The notes: generated from the letters alone by a model not told the origin. A stretch of 64,000 nucleotides of DNA from Trichomonas vaginalis G3 (GCF_026262505.1 NC_067207.1:23342082-23406081); one strand, 5' to 3'. Positions 29,615-40,765 are shown, counted from the first letter of the stretch. A program made the numbers and translations.

Positions 29615-30351
29615 TTAATATTTTCTAAAAAGTCAACTTCAACAGTCATTCGCACTGGTGCCTTCAGTTCTACAGGCTCTCCTTGAAAGTCAACAAGTCT
29701 GAATTGCATGTCTTTCAAATTATGAGGACTAATGCGAACCCATTTACCTAAATGAGTTGTTATGACAGGAACGTTTGGAATGAACATTGAATTGACTGCA
29801 TAACAGAAGGATTTATATTCTACTGAACCTTTACTATTAACTCCTGAAATGCCTGTGACATTAGCTATTTTTGACTCAATGTACAAACAGTTGCCATAAC
29901 ATACGTATGGAACAGATTTCATCTCAATCGTTTTGTCAACACTTTTCAAAGGAAATGTCATATGGTATGCTCCCAGAAGCAATTGAACTCTATGACTCAT
30001 TCGTGTTATCTTAAACTCCTTCGCATAACTGAACTTCAAAACTCCCGCAATAAGTTTAACATTCATTAAGTTTTCTTCGTTATCCTTGTTTATTGTAGTA
30101 TTTATGAGAGCATTTAACACTCCAGCTAATGTTTCCATCTTATATTCTACATTATTGTGAAATCTTATTTCGTGCTTCTTTCCATCTATTTCAAGCTCCA
30201 TGAAATCTGTTTCGTCAGTTATAACGAATGAAGCAATAGTATTGAAGTCAACCATTCTGAATGCAAGCGCCTCATTCTGTAGACCTAAGTTTGTTTGTAG
30301 CTTTACTGTTCCGTATTCGTTCGGGTCTGTACTTTGCAAATAGAACAACAT
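29575..30351 (-). CDS. Probable minor capsid/penton-type protein, 258 aa
   Basis: A beta-rich protein without membrane spans. The C-terminal segment LKDMQFRLVDFQGEPVELKAP has the pattern of a recurrent terminal motif of Polinton structural proteins (xxRLVDxxGxPVxL). A similar segment, ITLTLVDANFVPVKLLCP, occurs in the corresponding gene of Polinton 2 (60693-61478). I infer a second capsid protein (pentons), not a firm assignment. It starts 18 bp from the divergent tail-fibre gene. Confidence 0.55.
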   Translation of the reverse strand: MLFYLQSTDPNEYGTVKLQTNLGLQNEALAFRMVDFNTIASFVITDETDFMELEIDGKKHEIRFHNNVEYKMETLAGVLNALINTTINKDNEENLMNVKLIAGVLKFSYAKEFKITRMSHRVQLLLGAYHMTFPLKSVDKTIEMKSVPYVCYGNCLYIESKIANVTGISGVNSKGSVEYKSFCYAVNSMFIPNVPVITTHLGKWVRISPHNLKDMQFRLVDFQGEPVELKAPVRMTVEVDFLENIKCNGLQENSELKI

Positions 30352-30368
30352 TTTATTCTTATTAAAAT

Positions 30369-33368
30369 ATGACTATTGCTGCATATGCGTATGAAGCTGA
30401 CAGAGCTAAACGTTTATATTTTGGTCAATACTCTCTCACACTTACTGACAAATATATTGTTATTTCTGATGGAAATACTGAGAAATACATAACATGGAAG
30501 GACTATGAAAAGTTTGACCCTATTTTAACTCCATGTACTATGCCGTTTATAAAGGACGGTGAAATTATTGAAAAAGATAATACAACCGTATATAGGTCTG
30601 TTTATGAAGCATTAGAATATATGTTGAATCATAACCCAAAAAGATTTGACCCAAGCACTACACCATGTCCAATGCCTTTTATTAAGGACGGTGAAATCGT
30701 AAGAGTTCCGGATTCAACGGTTTACACAGCTGTTCAAAACAGTTTACAAAACATTTTAGCGAATATCTTTAATTCAGAAACTACAGAAATAAAATTACCG
30801 TATATAACAGATGCTAAAGAAATTAAATCAAAAACGACAACATTATTTACGTCACTTAATGATTTAATGACTTATATCATTAATACTCCTTCTCCGACTA
30901 CAGCATTTGATCCAAACTCGACGGTTTGCAGTGTACCTTTCATAAAGGACAGTTCAGTAATTGTTTTAAGGGATTCAACAGTTAATGAATCATTAAAGGC
31001 GTCATTAATGAAAATCATTGATTTTAATTCATTCACGAATACATATAATTCATTCATTAATGTTTCATATGCTTCTAAAGAAGGTGAGCCAAAAACTATC
31101 AATAAAGCGGTGTATGAAATAAAAGCATCAACGACGAAATTGAATTCGTTAACTTTTGATGGTGATAGTTTCGTTAATGACATAACATCGGGGAAAACAA
31201 TTTTAACGAAAGAATACTTAAAATCTCATGTTAGTGAGTTCGTTGAAATTGAAAAAGAAGGTGGAATTAAGTTCGATCCACTGAATTTCATTTTCAGCTT
31301 AGCGAATGCGGGTGTTAGTTTCGCTGAATGGACAACAATACAGAGTGAAATAAATGCAATATGGACGTTTTTGGGGTCAAAAGCGGGCATGGGTGAGCTT
31401 GTAAATGCTGCAAGAACATTAGGTGAAACAGGAAATTTTGTAGATGGTTTTAAAAGACTTGTTTCAAATGTTTTAACAAACACAAAGAAATTATTTAGAT
31501 ATACCGTACATAACGGACGGATTTTCGAACAGATAGCAACAAACCCTCCGGTTATGGCTGCGTTGATGATGGTTAGAGATATAAAACCACATAACGACGG
31601 GAACGAAGAACATGAACAACAGGATACTGGTCGGGTTATTCGAGACATTAAAAACGTGTATCCTGAAGTTATTGATTTATTTAGAGGAGTTAATGATTCA
31701 ATTTCAAAACATTCTATAACCCTCGATGAAGAGAATAAATTAACAGATTATATATTCGTCATTATTGCAGAATTAATGAAGAGTAAATGAAAAAGGAATT
31801 GGTGATATCATTAATGTCAGCGATGTAATGATGAAAAAAATTTTGACTCATTATTTACAAAACCGAAAACAGAATATAGTCTTTATGACGTAATTACCGA
31901 ATTAATGAAAAAGATTAATGATAATAAGAGTTCTGGCGGAAGAGTTGAATTAGAAGTGAATGATGTTAATGAGAAATTAGCCGAAAAAGCAGACAAAAAT
32001 GAGCTTTTAGCTCTGAGTGATAAAGTCAAGAACCACGTTCATTATATAACTTCAGACGAACAGATTATAACGGACTACCACGGATATTTAACACAGGGTG
32101 AAAAAGTGAATACGAAAAATGTTAATGAAAGAAGATATAAATTCATTCGTGCTAAAGGTTATGACATACACTGTACTGTACAGTATGACACAGGTATAGC
32201 ACCACAATCATTTGGTTATAACGCTGAAATTTATGCTTCATACTTCTTTGTTAACGGTGTATTAGTTGAGCCAAGATTTAGGTTGAGAGTTAAGGCAAAA
32301 ATAACGTTTGAAGATGCTATTAAAAGTAAAGCTGACAAAGTTGAACTCGAAGCAATGAACAAAGTTTTGAAATCTCATAAACACAACATCTCCGATATAA
32401 ATGAACTTCAAGCTACATTAGACAGTAAAGCTGACAAGAACCATACAAACGAATCCTTCACTACTGTTAGAGCAGACGACATAATATTGAACTATGATTT
32501 GGGTTCAAATGCACCTTTAGAGAATCCGAGTACAAGCGTAAAAGATACTCTTAACAATTTAGATAAGAGTTGCAGGAATATCGAAGATCATGCCAGAAAC
32601 TTTGAAGCATACGAACTACCAGCAATGTTAGATAAGAAAGCAGATAAAACTTATGTGGATGCAGAACTAACAAAGAAATTTTCGAAACCAGATACAATGA
32701 CATTTACAACAGAAATTATAAATGGTGAACCAGCAACTCCATTTGAATTTGTTAGAGGTCTTCAACCAGATACTTTTGAATTTTTCTTGGATAATTCTAT
32801 TGAACTAACATTACATTATAAAAGTGGAACAAATGCAACATTTCATCCGGGAGATACATTCCAAATGGTATTTAATGACATAAGTTCTTTAGAATATGTT
32901 TATAGAGTTATGAGCATATATGATTTAATATATCCTATAGGAGCTGTTTATACGTCTATGAATCCAATAAATCCAAACACTTTATTTGGTGGTAGATGGT
33001 ATGAAATAGTTGACAGTTTTCCATTCTACACTAATACGCAGTCAATGAAGATGGGAGGTTCAAAGAAAATAGGTATTGAAAACCTTCCTTCACATATGCA
33101 TAGGTTCAGTGGAAGAACATCTGTGGAAGGAAACCATTCACATTCAATAACAAAAAGAGGTTATACAAATCTTGCAGCGGGTTCGGATAGACAGGGAATG
33201 CATAGATATGATATTTCAACTGACCCAGTAGATTCAAGCACAGGTATTTTCTGTGGAACTGCAGGAAATCATACACATGTTGTAGCTGGTATTACAGACC
33301 CAGCAGGTAATGGAAAAGATTATATGCCTCCTTATATAACAATGCACGCTTGGATACGAGTTGGTTAA
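30369..33368 (+). pseudogene. Phage-like tail fibre / collar gene of Polinton 1, interrupted
   Basis: The first part carries a roughly 55-residue repeat with the signature FDPxxTxCxxPFIKDGEI, seen three times clearly and once weakly. The later part has short ADKxEL...HxH repeats typical of phage tail fibres, and ends in a phage tail-collar domain: YPIGAVYTSMNP, LFGGRWYEI, LPSHMHRFSG, GNHSHS, NHTHVV and PPYITMHAWIRVG. Such domains form the receptor-binding tip of bacteriophage fibres. The module reads in pieces, with about one break, so it is called broken. I infer a fibre or spike on the virion. Confidence 0.75.
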
Positions 33369-33387
33369 AATCTTTAACTTTACATAA

Positions 33388-34469
33388 ATGAGCTTGAAAG
33401 AAGTATTCGAACAACATCCATGGAGGTCATTTAAGAAGTTCAATGAAGCAGCAAAGAGTTGGGGATTTACTAACAGAGCTGAAGTGAAAAAGTTCTTTGA
33501 CAAAAATGTTGTACATCAAACAAAATAAACCCTTACGACTACTTTTTACCAATTTACTCCAACACTCCTGACGCATACCAATTTGACACTCTCATTCAAA
33601 GCAGAAAAGGAGGACATAAACCATTCCTCATCTTCATAAATGTTAACACTCGTAAAGCATATGCATATCCAATGAAAAATAAGGAACTCGTGAAGTGTTA
33701 AGAGTTTTACAAAAGTTTGTAGCAGAACATAGCCCAAGTACTTTAACATCAGACCAAGACAGTGCATACCTCAGCAATGAAATCACAGATTTTCTCATTA
33801 AGCATAACATAACTCACTACACTACTGAAGACCATAACCATAACATACTCGGCATCATAAACCGCTTCATAAGGACTCTCAGAGATTTAAATCAAGAGCG
33901 AGACTTTACCGAAGAAACAATGAAACATTTTCTCGAAATATATAATTCCTCAACACATTCTACAACAGGACATACACCAAATTCAATGACACAACAACAA
34001 GAAGAAAAGTATATACAAAAGAAACGAAGCCAAACACAAAATATCAGAAATTCAACACAATTTACCCTCATTCCTGGTACAAAAGTTCGTGTAGTTCTTG
34101 ACGACAAACCGTTGACAAAGAAACGTTTAAGGTTAAGTCGAAATTATTATATAGTAGACTCTACGCAAGTAATGGATATCTTATAAAAGCTGCTGACGAC
34201 TCCATAGCATTTTACCCTCGTCATAAATTAGTCGAAAGTAGTAATGGCAAACTTGCTGAAACCATTGACAAAGCAAAGCGAGGAGTGTTATTGAAATACT
34301 TGGCTATAACACAAACGATGACACTTATAAAGTAAGATATGAAGGAGGCGTTGAAGATGTTATACCATCTAAGAACTTGAGAGAGTCGAAGCCAACACAT
34401 CTGGGACCATTAGAGCGGGAGTACTGGAAAGACAAAAATATGCCAGAAAGAATAAGAAAATTCTTCTAA
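33388..34469 (+). pseudogene. Retroviral-type integrase of Polinton 1, broken
   Basis: Pieces of a Polinton c-integrase (rve/RNase H fold) are recognisable in order: an N-terminal region beginning MSLKEVFEQHPW, a catalytic-core segment with LTSDQDSAYLS, the following NRFIRTLRDL region, and a C-terminal chromo/SH3-like tail (VRYEGGVEDVIPSKNLRES). There are about three breaks, so this copy could not encode a working enzyme. The family normally inserts the element and makes the 6-bp target duplication. Confidence 0.8.
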
Positions 34470-34571
34470 ACTTTTTCATTAGATGTAAATCAGACATGAA
34501 CGAGAACAGTCATGATATCATTAATGGTACCATTTATTTTTGTCATAAATTTACACCAAAAATATAATTGA

Positions 34572-34633
34572 GGTGAAGAGGTGAGATCTCACCCGTTTTT
34601 TCACCTGTTTTTTCACCCTCGCCGCTTAGCGGC
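34572..34633. terminator. Palindromic gene-end motif of Polinton 1
   Basis: GGTGAAGAGGTGAGATCTCACC followed by CACCTG...TTCACCC forms nested palindromes, then GCCGCTTAGCGGC. It lies between two convergent genes, like similar motifs at 36369 and 25712. A termination or 3'-processing role is inferred from position. Confidence 0.4.
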
Positions 34634-34769
34634 TCAGATTGCTTTAGCTTTCTCACGAATTTTCATGAATTTCCTTAAGACAGAAGAAATAAAGTAAATT
34701 TTTTATTTATTCCCGTGGAAGATAGAGCACTTTTATGACACTTTTTATTCACGACAAACAAGACAAACA

Positions 34770-34865
34770 AAGAAAATAAGAAAATACGGCGCTGTCGCGG
34801 TTCGAACCACAGACCCTGACCCCTCCATAACACCACCTTAGACCACTGTGCTACGTAGCCTGTCG
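34770..34865 (-). other. tRNA-like sequence in Polinton 1
   Basis: Read on the minus strand it contains a D-arm-like GTAGCACAGTGGTCTAAGG and, about 45 bases on, a T-loop-like GGTTCGAACC, at the distance expected for a tRNA. The acceptor, D and T stems pair poorly by eye and no convincing anticodon stem is seen, so it looks like a decayed or tRNA-derived sequence, not a working tRNA. Confidence 0.35.
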
Positions 34866-34901
34866 ACATAAGATTTTATAAATTGCATATTTGACGTAAA
34901 T

Positions 34902-35276
34902 TTATTTCCATCTAGCTTCCCACCGCATAAGATATTCATACGTGTTTGTAAGACATTCATTAAACTTCTTTTCTATTGCATCTAATCTTGCGTTATTTTT
35001 TTCAATAACTTGCCTGTATTCTTCATCATCTCCAGCAGTGTTTGGGTCTTCACGTTTAAAATATTCATTGTTAACCAATTTTTTATCTACAAATTTTATT
35101 AGTGTTTGATTCACTTCGTTATGATAACGGTCATATTCTTTCAATACGTAAGTGAAGACAAAATGCGTCGTACCTTCAATCTTAAAGCTTAAAGAACTTT
35201 CAACACAGTTTTGAGGGTCTGTCAGTGCGTCAATGAGATAGTATTCGAAGTCAGTCAATAATCTTTTTAAAGTCAT
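34902..35276 (-). CDS. Polinton protein, 124 aa, unknown
   Basis: Starts MTLKRLLTDFEYYLIDAL; mostly helical with charged residues and a coiled-coil-like second half (VIEKNNARLDAIEKKFNECL). No domain recognised. It is divergent from the KilA-N gene and is preceded by a TTTTATCCTGTATG motif matching the element's promoter-like pattern. Confidence 0.5.
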   Translation of the reverse strand: MTLKRLLTDFEYYLIDALTDPQNCVESSLSFKIEGTTHFVFTYVLKEYDRYHNEVNQTLIKFVDKKLVNNEYFKREDPNTAGDDEEYRQVIEKNNARLDAIEKKFNECLTNTYEYLMRWEARWK

Positions 35277-35384
35277 TTCATACAGGATAAAATTTAATGT
35301 TGTGAAGAAATAGTGTTTATCTCAGAAAAAATAACGTTAGAATTTTTTTTATTTATTTTTTTATCCTGTATATAAGAAACAGTA

Positions 35385-36245
35385 ATGACAACATTAGAGA
35401 ACACAACAACTGCTATCGTTCATGAAGCCATAAATGAAGAATACGAGTACATACAGTATAACAAACAATTGAGACTCATTCGTTCTGTCAAAGACGACAT
35501 GTACCAAATGCAAAGTATTTTGACGGCTTGTTTTGCTCCAGATACTAAGCTTCCTAAAGACTGGTTTAGGAACCAAAGCACCATAGAACTATTAAGCGAA
35601 GCACAGCGAGACGTACTTTTTTCTGAAAACAGTGAAGAACAGCGAGTAGGTAAAAAATCCCAGTCGCCAAAACTCTATGAAAACCGTGAAAAATTGCCAA
35701 ACGGTTTGAGAGGATATTATGTTCATAGACTTTTAGTAAATGCAGTTGCAATGTGGGCTTCACCACGTTATGCTTGGAATATTTACAAACTTCTTGACGA
35801 ACTTCACAGACAAGAACGTGGAGAGATGGAAAAGAAACTTCAAGCAAAAGATGAAGTCATTGAATCCAAAGACAAAAGCATACAGAAAAGAATACCGCGT
35901 TCAGTACCAAAAGGAAAGGAAAAGAACTATAAGTATATGATTTATACTGAAGAGTTGGAGAATGAAGAAGATAAAGATATGGTTATGTTGCATTTAGTCA
36001 GAAGAAACAACAAAAGCTTTTATGACTTAGCTAAAATATATAAATCTGACAGAAACTGGTTCTATCGTGAAAACTTACCGATTTCAATGACTCCGAATGA
36101 ACAAATAAAGGAAATTGTCAAAAATACTCTTCCTCAAACACACTATGACATCAAAGGTTGCACAATACTTACCTTCAAAGAAGACTTACCATTACTGAAG
36201 GAAAAAATAACAGAATATTTCGATAACTTCAAAGAGGAAGAATGA
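35385..36245 (+). CDS. KilA-N domain protein
   Basis: 286 residues. The region of about 45-145 matches the KilA-N fold: an N-terminal beta/loop region, then LRGYYVHRLLVNAVAMWASPR and AWNIYKLLDEL, the conserved helix pair with the A-x-W-x-S-P motif. A coiled-coil linker follows (about 147-175), then a C-terminal region of about 90 residues beginning YKYMIYTEELENE, like the accessory domains that follow KilA-N in large DNA viruses. KilA-N proteins are DNA-binding and common in phages and large viruses; the function in Polintons is unclear. The frame looks whole. Confidence 0.72.
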   Translation: MTTLENTTTAIVHEAINEEYEYIQYNKQLRLIRSVKDDMYQMQSILTACFAPDTKLPKDWFRNQSTIELLSEAQRDVLFSENSEEQRVGKKSQSPKLYENREKLPNGLRGYYVHRLLVNAVAMWASPRYAWNIYKLLDELHRQERGEMEKKLQAKDEVIESKDKSIQKRIPRSVPKGKEKNYKYMIYTEELENEEDKDMVMLHLVRRNNKSFYDLAKIYKSDRNWFYRENLPISMTPNEQIKEIVKNTLPQTHYDIKGCTILTFKEDLPLLKEKITEYFDNFKEEE

Positions 36246-36365
36246 AGTCACGACAACATTAACGAAGAAGTCACGACAACATTAACGAAGAAGTCACGAC
36301 AACATTAATGATGAAGTCACGACAACATTAATGATGAAGTCACGACAACATTAACGAAGAGAGAA
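36246..36365 (+). repeat. 22-25-bp tandem repeat after the KilA-N gene
   Basis: Five head-to-tail copies of gaagtcacgacaacattaa with aacga/atgat variants, directly after the stop codon. No frame of interest. Confidence 0.85.
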
Positions 36366-36368
36366 TGA

Positions 36369-36402
36369 GGTGAAAAAACAGGTGAAATCTCACCTCTTCA
36401 CC
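36369..36402. terminator. Palindromic gene-end motif between convergent genes
   Basis: GGTGAAAAAACAGGTGAAAT followed by CTCACCTCTTCACC; nested inverted repeats lying between the stop codons of the KilA-N gene and the convergent gene at 36419. The same type of motif occurs at 34572. Confidence 0.45.
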
Positions 36403-36418
36403 AAAAATATATTTTTGG

Positions 36419-36892
36419 TTAAATAGCTTCAGGGTCAATTTCTTCAACCATTTCACTTCCTTCGTCAATGTCAATAGAAGCTTCTTCAACCTTTGGTAGG
36501 AGCTTCTGTATAACATCTTTGTTCGTTATTGTCTTCAGAGATGAAGGATAATATTTCACATTTGTTTCACCCTTCTTATATTCTTTCTGTTCGGAAAGAT
36601 TCATAGCAATACTGAAGAAGTCAATGTTAGAGTTCTTTATGACAGTATAATGAGTATCTTTGACATTCACGAAGAAACCCTTTTGTTTCAAAACTACTGC
36701 TAACTCTTGTGAAGTATAACGTTTGCGGTCAATGACGATAGCTAATGGTCTGACATACTGACCGAACTTAGATTCTTTCACAAACTTCTTGTTAAAGATA
36801 ACATTAACGTTTGCAGCACCATTGAACTCATTCTTGATGGCATTAGCGAGAGCATTGTATGAAAAGAACTTGCAATCTTGCATGTGTTTCAT
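36419..36892 (-). CDS. Polinton protein with acidic tail, 157 aa
   Basis: The start is set at MKHMQDCKFF (36892) because the ATTTTTATTTTA motif directly precedes it; an ATG six codons upstream is possible. A globular region is followed by an acidic tail ending EEIDPEAI. Polinton 2 has a small protein at the same relative place (58978-59396) that also ends in an acidic ENIDIDPEMF-type tail. An acidic C-terminal tail is typical of single-stranded-DNA-binding proteins; that role is only a guess. Divergent from the polymerase gene. Confidence 0.5.
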   Translation of the reverse strand: MKHMQDCKFFSYNALANAIKNEFNGAANVNVIFNKKFVKESKFGQYVRPLAIVIDRKRYTSQELAVVLKQKGFFVNVKDTHYTVIKNSNIDFFSIAMNLSEQKEYKKGETNVKYYPSSLKTITNKDVIQKLLPKVEEASIDIDEGSEMVEEIDPEAI

Positions 36893-36985
36893 TAAAATAA
36901 AAATATTCAATTATTTTGAAAAATAACTTAAAAAAAAATCTAATCTAATTTTTTCAAAAAAATATTTTTTTATTTCCTACTAAAG

Positions 36986-39900
36986 ATGTATCGGAAGTTG
37001 TCTAAGTTAGAACACTCGGAAATAAAACAACTTCTTACAGAAGCTAATATAGATGTTGCAAAGCATTACGCAACAAACAAAAAGGCACTCGCTGACATCC
37101 TCAATGACTATAATGGTGCAATAAGTTATGATAGAATTCATGAGTTCATAAAGCCGCAACGCGGCGAGGACGAAGTCCATGCAAGAGCATTTCCTTTAAA
37201 TGACGTTGCTATTGACTTATATCATAGACGTTCAGTACCTCATGAAGTAGAGAAGAGAATGTTTGACATAAAAATGCAAAACGTTGGTGAAACAAGAAGA
37301 AGAGACGACACACTGAAACAACAGAGAAGAGAGATGTTTAAGAGCGCTATAGAACAAGTTCGCAAAGCTAACGATGTCATTCGTTCCATTGACGACAAAC
37401 CAAAAAAAGGTGAGAGATGGTTAAAGAAAGATGAAGAGAATAGGAAGAGGAATGTTAAGACAGGCAATAGACTCATTGACTTTAACATTGAAGCTTTAGA
37501 TGAACCAAACAGAGACTACTTACACAAACATTTCGGTAAGGTTTTCATGAGACTCTTAGAGAAGATTAAAATAAACTCCCAACAGAGATGGATGGTATGT
37601 TATAAACTTGGTGGAAAGTATGAATGTTCTACGTTAAACCTCAATAATATTGGAACACTACTACATCAGCTCTTGAAGGAGAACTTTATATCAGAGATAG
37701 AAGCAAATGCTGCAGGTATTGTTGAAATGCACTATGACTTCTTCTTGACAAACATAAAGAATCTTACTGAAATAAAGATGTATGATTTAACAGAATATGA
37801 AGGCTTAACGATGTCAGATGTAAAGAAAGGCAAACCAAAAAAGAGACCATATAGAGATGAAAGCACACTGACAAATGACCAGAAAGCCATTTTGGAAGCT
37901 CTTAAGCAAACAGGAAACCCAGCACTTATAGAAAGCTTTTGGAAAGATAATGGTGAAAAGAAGTTTTATAAGAAGAGAAGCGGTCAGTTCTGGAAGTATC
38001 TTTGCACATTACCTATAAATCTTGAACGCTACCAAATCTTCAATGAACTGAACAAAAGAACTGCAACACTTATGACAGAGGACAATTGTTTCGTTTATGC
38101 TTGCATTCAGGCTGGAGTAAATGAAGAAACTATTGACCACATGAGAGAAGTCATTCGTGTTAGAGACTTTCCTCAAAGTAAAGTACAAGAAATTTCTGAC
38201 GCAACTGGTATAGCATTTAATGTTACCATTGGTTATTTCAATGACTCAAGACATAATGAAATAAAGAGATATATACCAAAAGAATGTGAAACTGTTCGAA
38301 CTATTGACTTACTTCTTGTTGAAGACCACTACATGCTAAATGAAAGATTACCAATGACAACATATTTCATTCGCAACTATATAGAAATCTTGAAGGAGTG
38401 TGGTGGAATGAACATTGAGAAACAGATGAAGATTTATACAAAGAGAGAAGATAAATATGTAGTTCGTTATGATAGAACAACACCACTATGGGATGTTATG
38501 AAAACATTGTGGGAGTGCAAATATTTCGAACCTATTTCTTATGGAGAACTTTTCACATATACGACTGACTTATATAAACAGAACCTTGCACCATTTAAAG
38601 ATTTGACATATGCTCCAAAGTATTGTGTACAACTGAAGAAGAAAGCAGAGTCAAAAGAAGTAAATAAAAATAAGTGCAAGTTCATTCCTGAGCACGTTTT
38701 CTTTGCTGACTTTGAGTGCAGTACCGATGGCTTTCATAAAGCTTTTAACATATGTTACGACAGTGAAGATGGTTCAGTGAGTGAAAGCATTTGGGGTCAG
38801 AATTGTGCAACAGAATTTTTGGAACGACTTCCTGACAAGAGTTTAGTATATTTTCACAACCTCAGCTATGACATAAACTTCATCTTAAGACACATGACAG
38901 AAGTGAAAGGAACTCCCATCATTAAAGGTTCACGAACAATGCAAATAACTGGCTTATATAAAGGAAGGGCAATTATTATAAAAGACTCTTACAGTGTTAT
39001 AAATAAGAAGCTTAAACTATTTCCTGCTATGTTTAACTTACAAACAGGACCGAAAGAAGTATTTCCATACAACTACTACAGCAGTGTTTTGTTAGCAAAT
39101 GACAACAGAACTGGTGTCATTTCTGAAGCATGTAAGTTTATCAGGGATGCAGATACATTCATGAAAAACATAGATTCCATCAAAGGTTGCAGAATAGATG
39201 AAAACCACTTCGACTTAGAAAAATATAGCACGTTTTACTGCAAACAAGATGTAAGAATTTTAAGAGAAGGTTTTGTAAAGTTCCGCAATGACATATTGAA
39301 AGAATTTGATTTAAACGTTTATGACTACGTTAGTATTTGTTCAATTGCTAACAAATTATTTGAGAACAGAGTGTACTTCCCGAATGGAAATTTATATGAC
39401 CTCTCAAATAAACCAAGAGAATTTATTTCGAGATGCATTCAAGGTGGAAGATGTATGCTGTCAGATAACATGAAACAAAAGAGCGAAAAGAAACTCATTG
39501 CTGACTTCGACGCTGTTTCATTATATCCATCCGCTATAGCAAGATTGTATACTTTAGAAGGAATTCCAAAAGTATTGAAGGATGAGATGTTAAGCACAGA
39601 GTATCTCATGAGACATTTATTCGATGACGACCAAAAGGAACCCATTGATGAAAAGTTTATGTCTGGTTTCTTTGTTCTCATTAAGATAACAGAGATTGGA
39701 ATACATAGACACTTTCCTTTAATAGTTTGTGACCCTGAACTAAATCCAGAACTTAACGTTCCCAGAAGTCCAAACACTTGCTGTTTAATGTATGTTGACC
39801 ATATAACATTACAAGACCTCATAAAATATCAAGGTGTCAAATGTGAAGTGTTGCAAGGATACTATTACGATGGAAACAGAGATATTAGAATAAGAGATGA

Positions 39901-40765
39901 AGTAAAGAAGTTGTTTGAGTTAAGGTTAAAGTATAAGAAAGAAGGAAATCCTTTGCAAGAAAATATAAAGCTCATTCTGAACAGTATTTATGGCAAAACT
40001 ATTCTATCTCCTATTGAGTCAAAAATAACCATAGTAAATGACAGAGATGCTATAAGATATGCCATCAGAAACTACAACCATATAGTGAAGTTCGAAGGTT
40101 TGGATGGTTCAGATAAAACTATTTTCAAGCTAACGAAAAGCATTTGCAGACACTTTAACTTCTGTCCACTTGGTGTTAACATTCTGTCTATGTCGAAGAG
40201 AATAATGTGTGAAGTATTCTGTACTGCTGAGGACATGGGCTTGTATATAGCCTATCAGGATACAGATTCGATGCACATTTACAATGAAGACATACCACGT
40301 TTAGCTCATGAATTTAAGAAGAGATACGGTAGAGAACTTATTGGTAAAACATTAGGTCAATTTCATAGCGACTTCGCAGAAATAACACCTGGAAAACAAA
40401 GTTTAGCATACAAGTCAATATTTTGTGGAAAGAAGACTTACATAGACTTACTCACGAACGATTTAAATGAAGTTGCATTTCACTGCAGAATGAAAGGCGT
40501 GAAGCAAGATGTTATTGCTTTAACCGCTAATGAAATGTTTCCTGACTCTGTTCAGTGTTTCTATGATGAAGATAAAGGTTTAATGGTTCCGCAAGGAAAA
40601 TTTGACAAAGACTCTGAGTTCAGTGTTATGAAGTTATATAAAGCACTTTATGACGGTCAAGAGATTGCATTCGACTTATGTAAGTCGTGTCAACCTTGCT
40701 TTGCTGAAAAGTTTAACTTTTCTATTCAGACTAAGACTTCATTCATAAGAAAGCTTAAGTTCTGA
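36986..40765 (+). CDS. Protein-primed family B DNA polymerase (Polinton pPolB)
   Basis: 1259 residues, the normal size for Polinton PolB. The exonuclease motif FFADFECSTDG lies at about 570, with HNLSYDINFI following. Polymerase motif A is DFDAVSLYPSAI (about 840), motif B LILNSIYGK (about 995) and motif C YQDTDSMHI (about 1090). The long N-terminal region is lysine-rich and probably holds an accessory or terminal-protein domain. It replicates the element from protein-capped ends. The frame looks whole. The upstream region is T-rich (TTTTTTTATTTCCTACTAAAGATG). Confidence 0.95.
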   Translation: MYRKLSKLEHSEIKQLLTEANIDVAKHYATNKKALADILNDYNGAISYDRIHEFIKPQRGEDEVHARAFPLNDVAIDLYHRRSVPHEVEKRMFDIKMQNVGETRRRDDTLKQQRREMFKSAIEQVRKANDVIRSIDDKPKKGERWLKKDEENRKRNVKTGNRLIDFNIEALDEPNRDYLHKHFGKVFMRLLEKIKINSQQRWMVCYKLGGKYECSTLNLNNIGTLLHQLLKENFISEIEANAAGIVEMHYDFFLTNIKNLTEIKMYDLTEYEGLTMSDVKKGKPKKRPYRDESTLTNDQKAILEALKQTGNPALIESFWKDNGEKKFYKKRSGQFWKYLCTLPINLERYQIFNELNKRTATLMTEDNCFVYACIQAGVNEETIDHMREVIRVRDFPQSKVQEISDATGIAFNVTIGYFNDSRHNEIKRYIPKECETVRTIDLLLVEDHYMLNERLPMTTYFIRNYIEILKECGGMNIEKQMKIYTKREDKYVVRYDRTTPLWDVMKTLWECKYFEPISYGELFTYTTDLYKQNLAPFKDLTYAPKYCVQLKKKAESKEVNKNKCKFIPEHVFFADFECSTDGFHKAFNICYDSEDGSVSESIWGQNCATEFLERLPDKSLVYFHNLSYDINFILRHMTEVKGTPIIKGSRTMQITGLYKGRAIIIKDSYSVINKKLKLFPAMFNLQTGPKEVFPYNYYSSVLLANDNRTGVISEACKFIRDADTFMKNIDSIKGCRIDENHFDLEKYSTFYCKQDVRILREGFVKFRNDILKEFDLNVYDYVSICSIANKLFENRVYFPNGNLYDLSNKPREFISRCIQGGRCMLSDNMKQKSEKKLIADFDAVSLYPSAIARLYTLEGIPKVLKDEMLSTEYLMRHLFDDDQKEPIDEKFMSGFFVLIKITEIGIHRHFPLIVCDPELNPELNVPRSPNTCCLMYVDHITLQDLIKYQGVKCEVLQGYYYDGNRDIRIRDEVKKLFELRLKYKKEGNPLQENIKLILNSIYGKTILSPIESKITIVNDRDAIRYAIRNYNHIVKFEGLDGSDKTIFKLTKSICRHFNFCPLGVNILSMSKRIMCEVFCTAEDMGLYIAYQDTDSMHIYNEDIPRLAHEFKKRYGRELIGKTLGQFHSDFAEITPGKQSLAYKSIFCGKKTYIDLLTNDLNEVAFHCRMKGVKQDVIALTANEMFPDSVQCFYDEDKGLMVPQGKFDKDSEFSVMKLYKALYDGQEIAFDLCKSCQPCFAEKFNFSIQTKTSFIRKLKF

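Noticed and set aside
34675-34869. 64-codon minus-strand frame containing GYVAQWSKVVLW
   Set aside because: The peptide is what a tRNA-like sequence gives when translated; no protein expected.
36246-36365. CRISPR-like or coding repeat
   Set aside because: A simple 22-25-bp tandem repeat after a stop codon, with no spacers.
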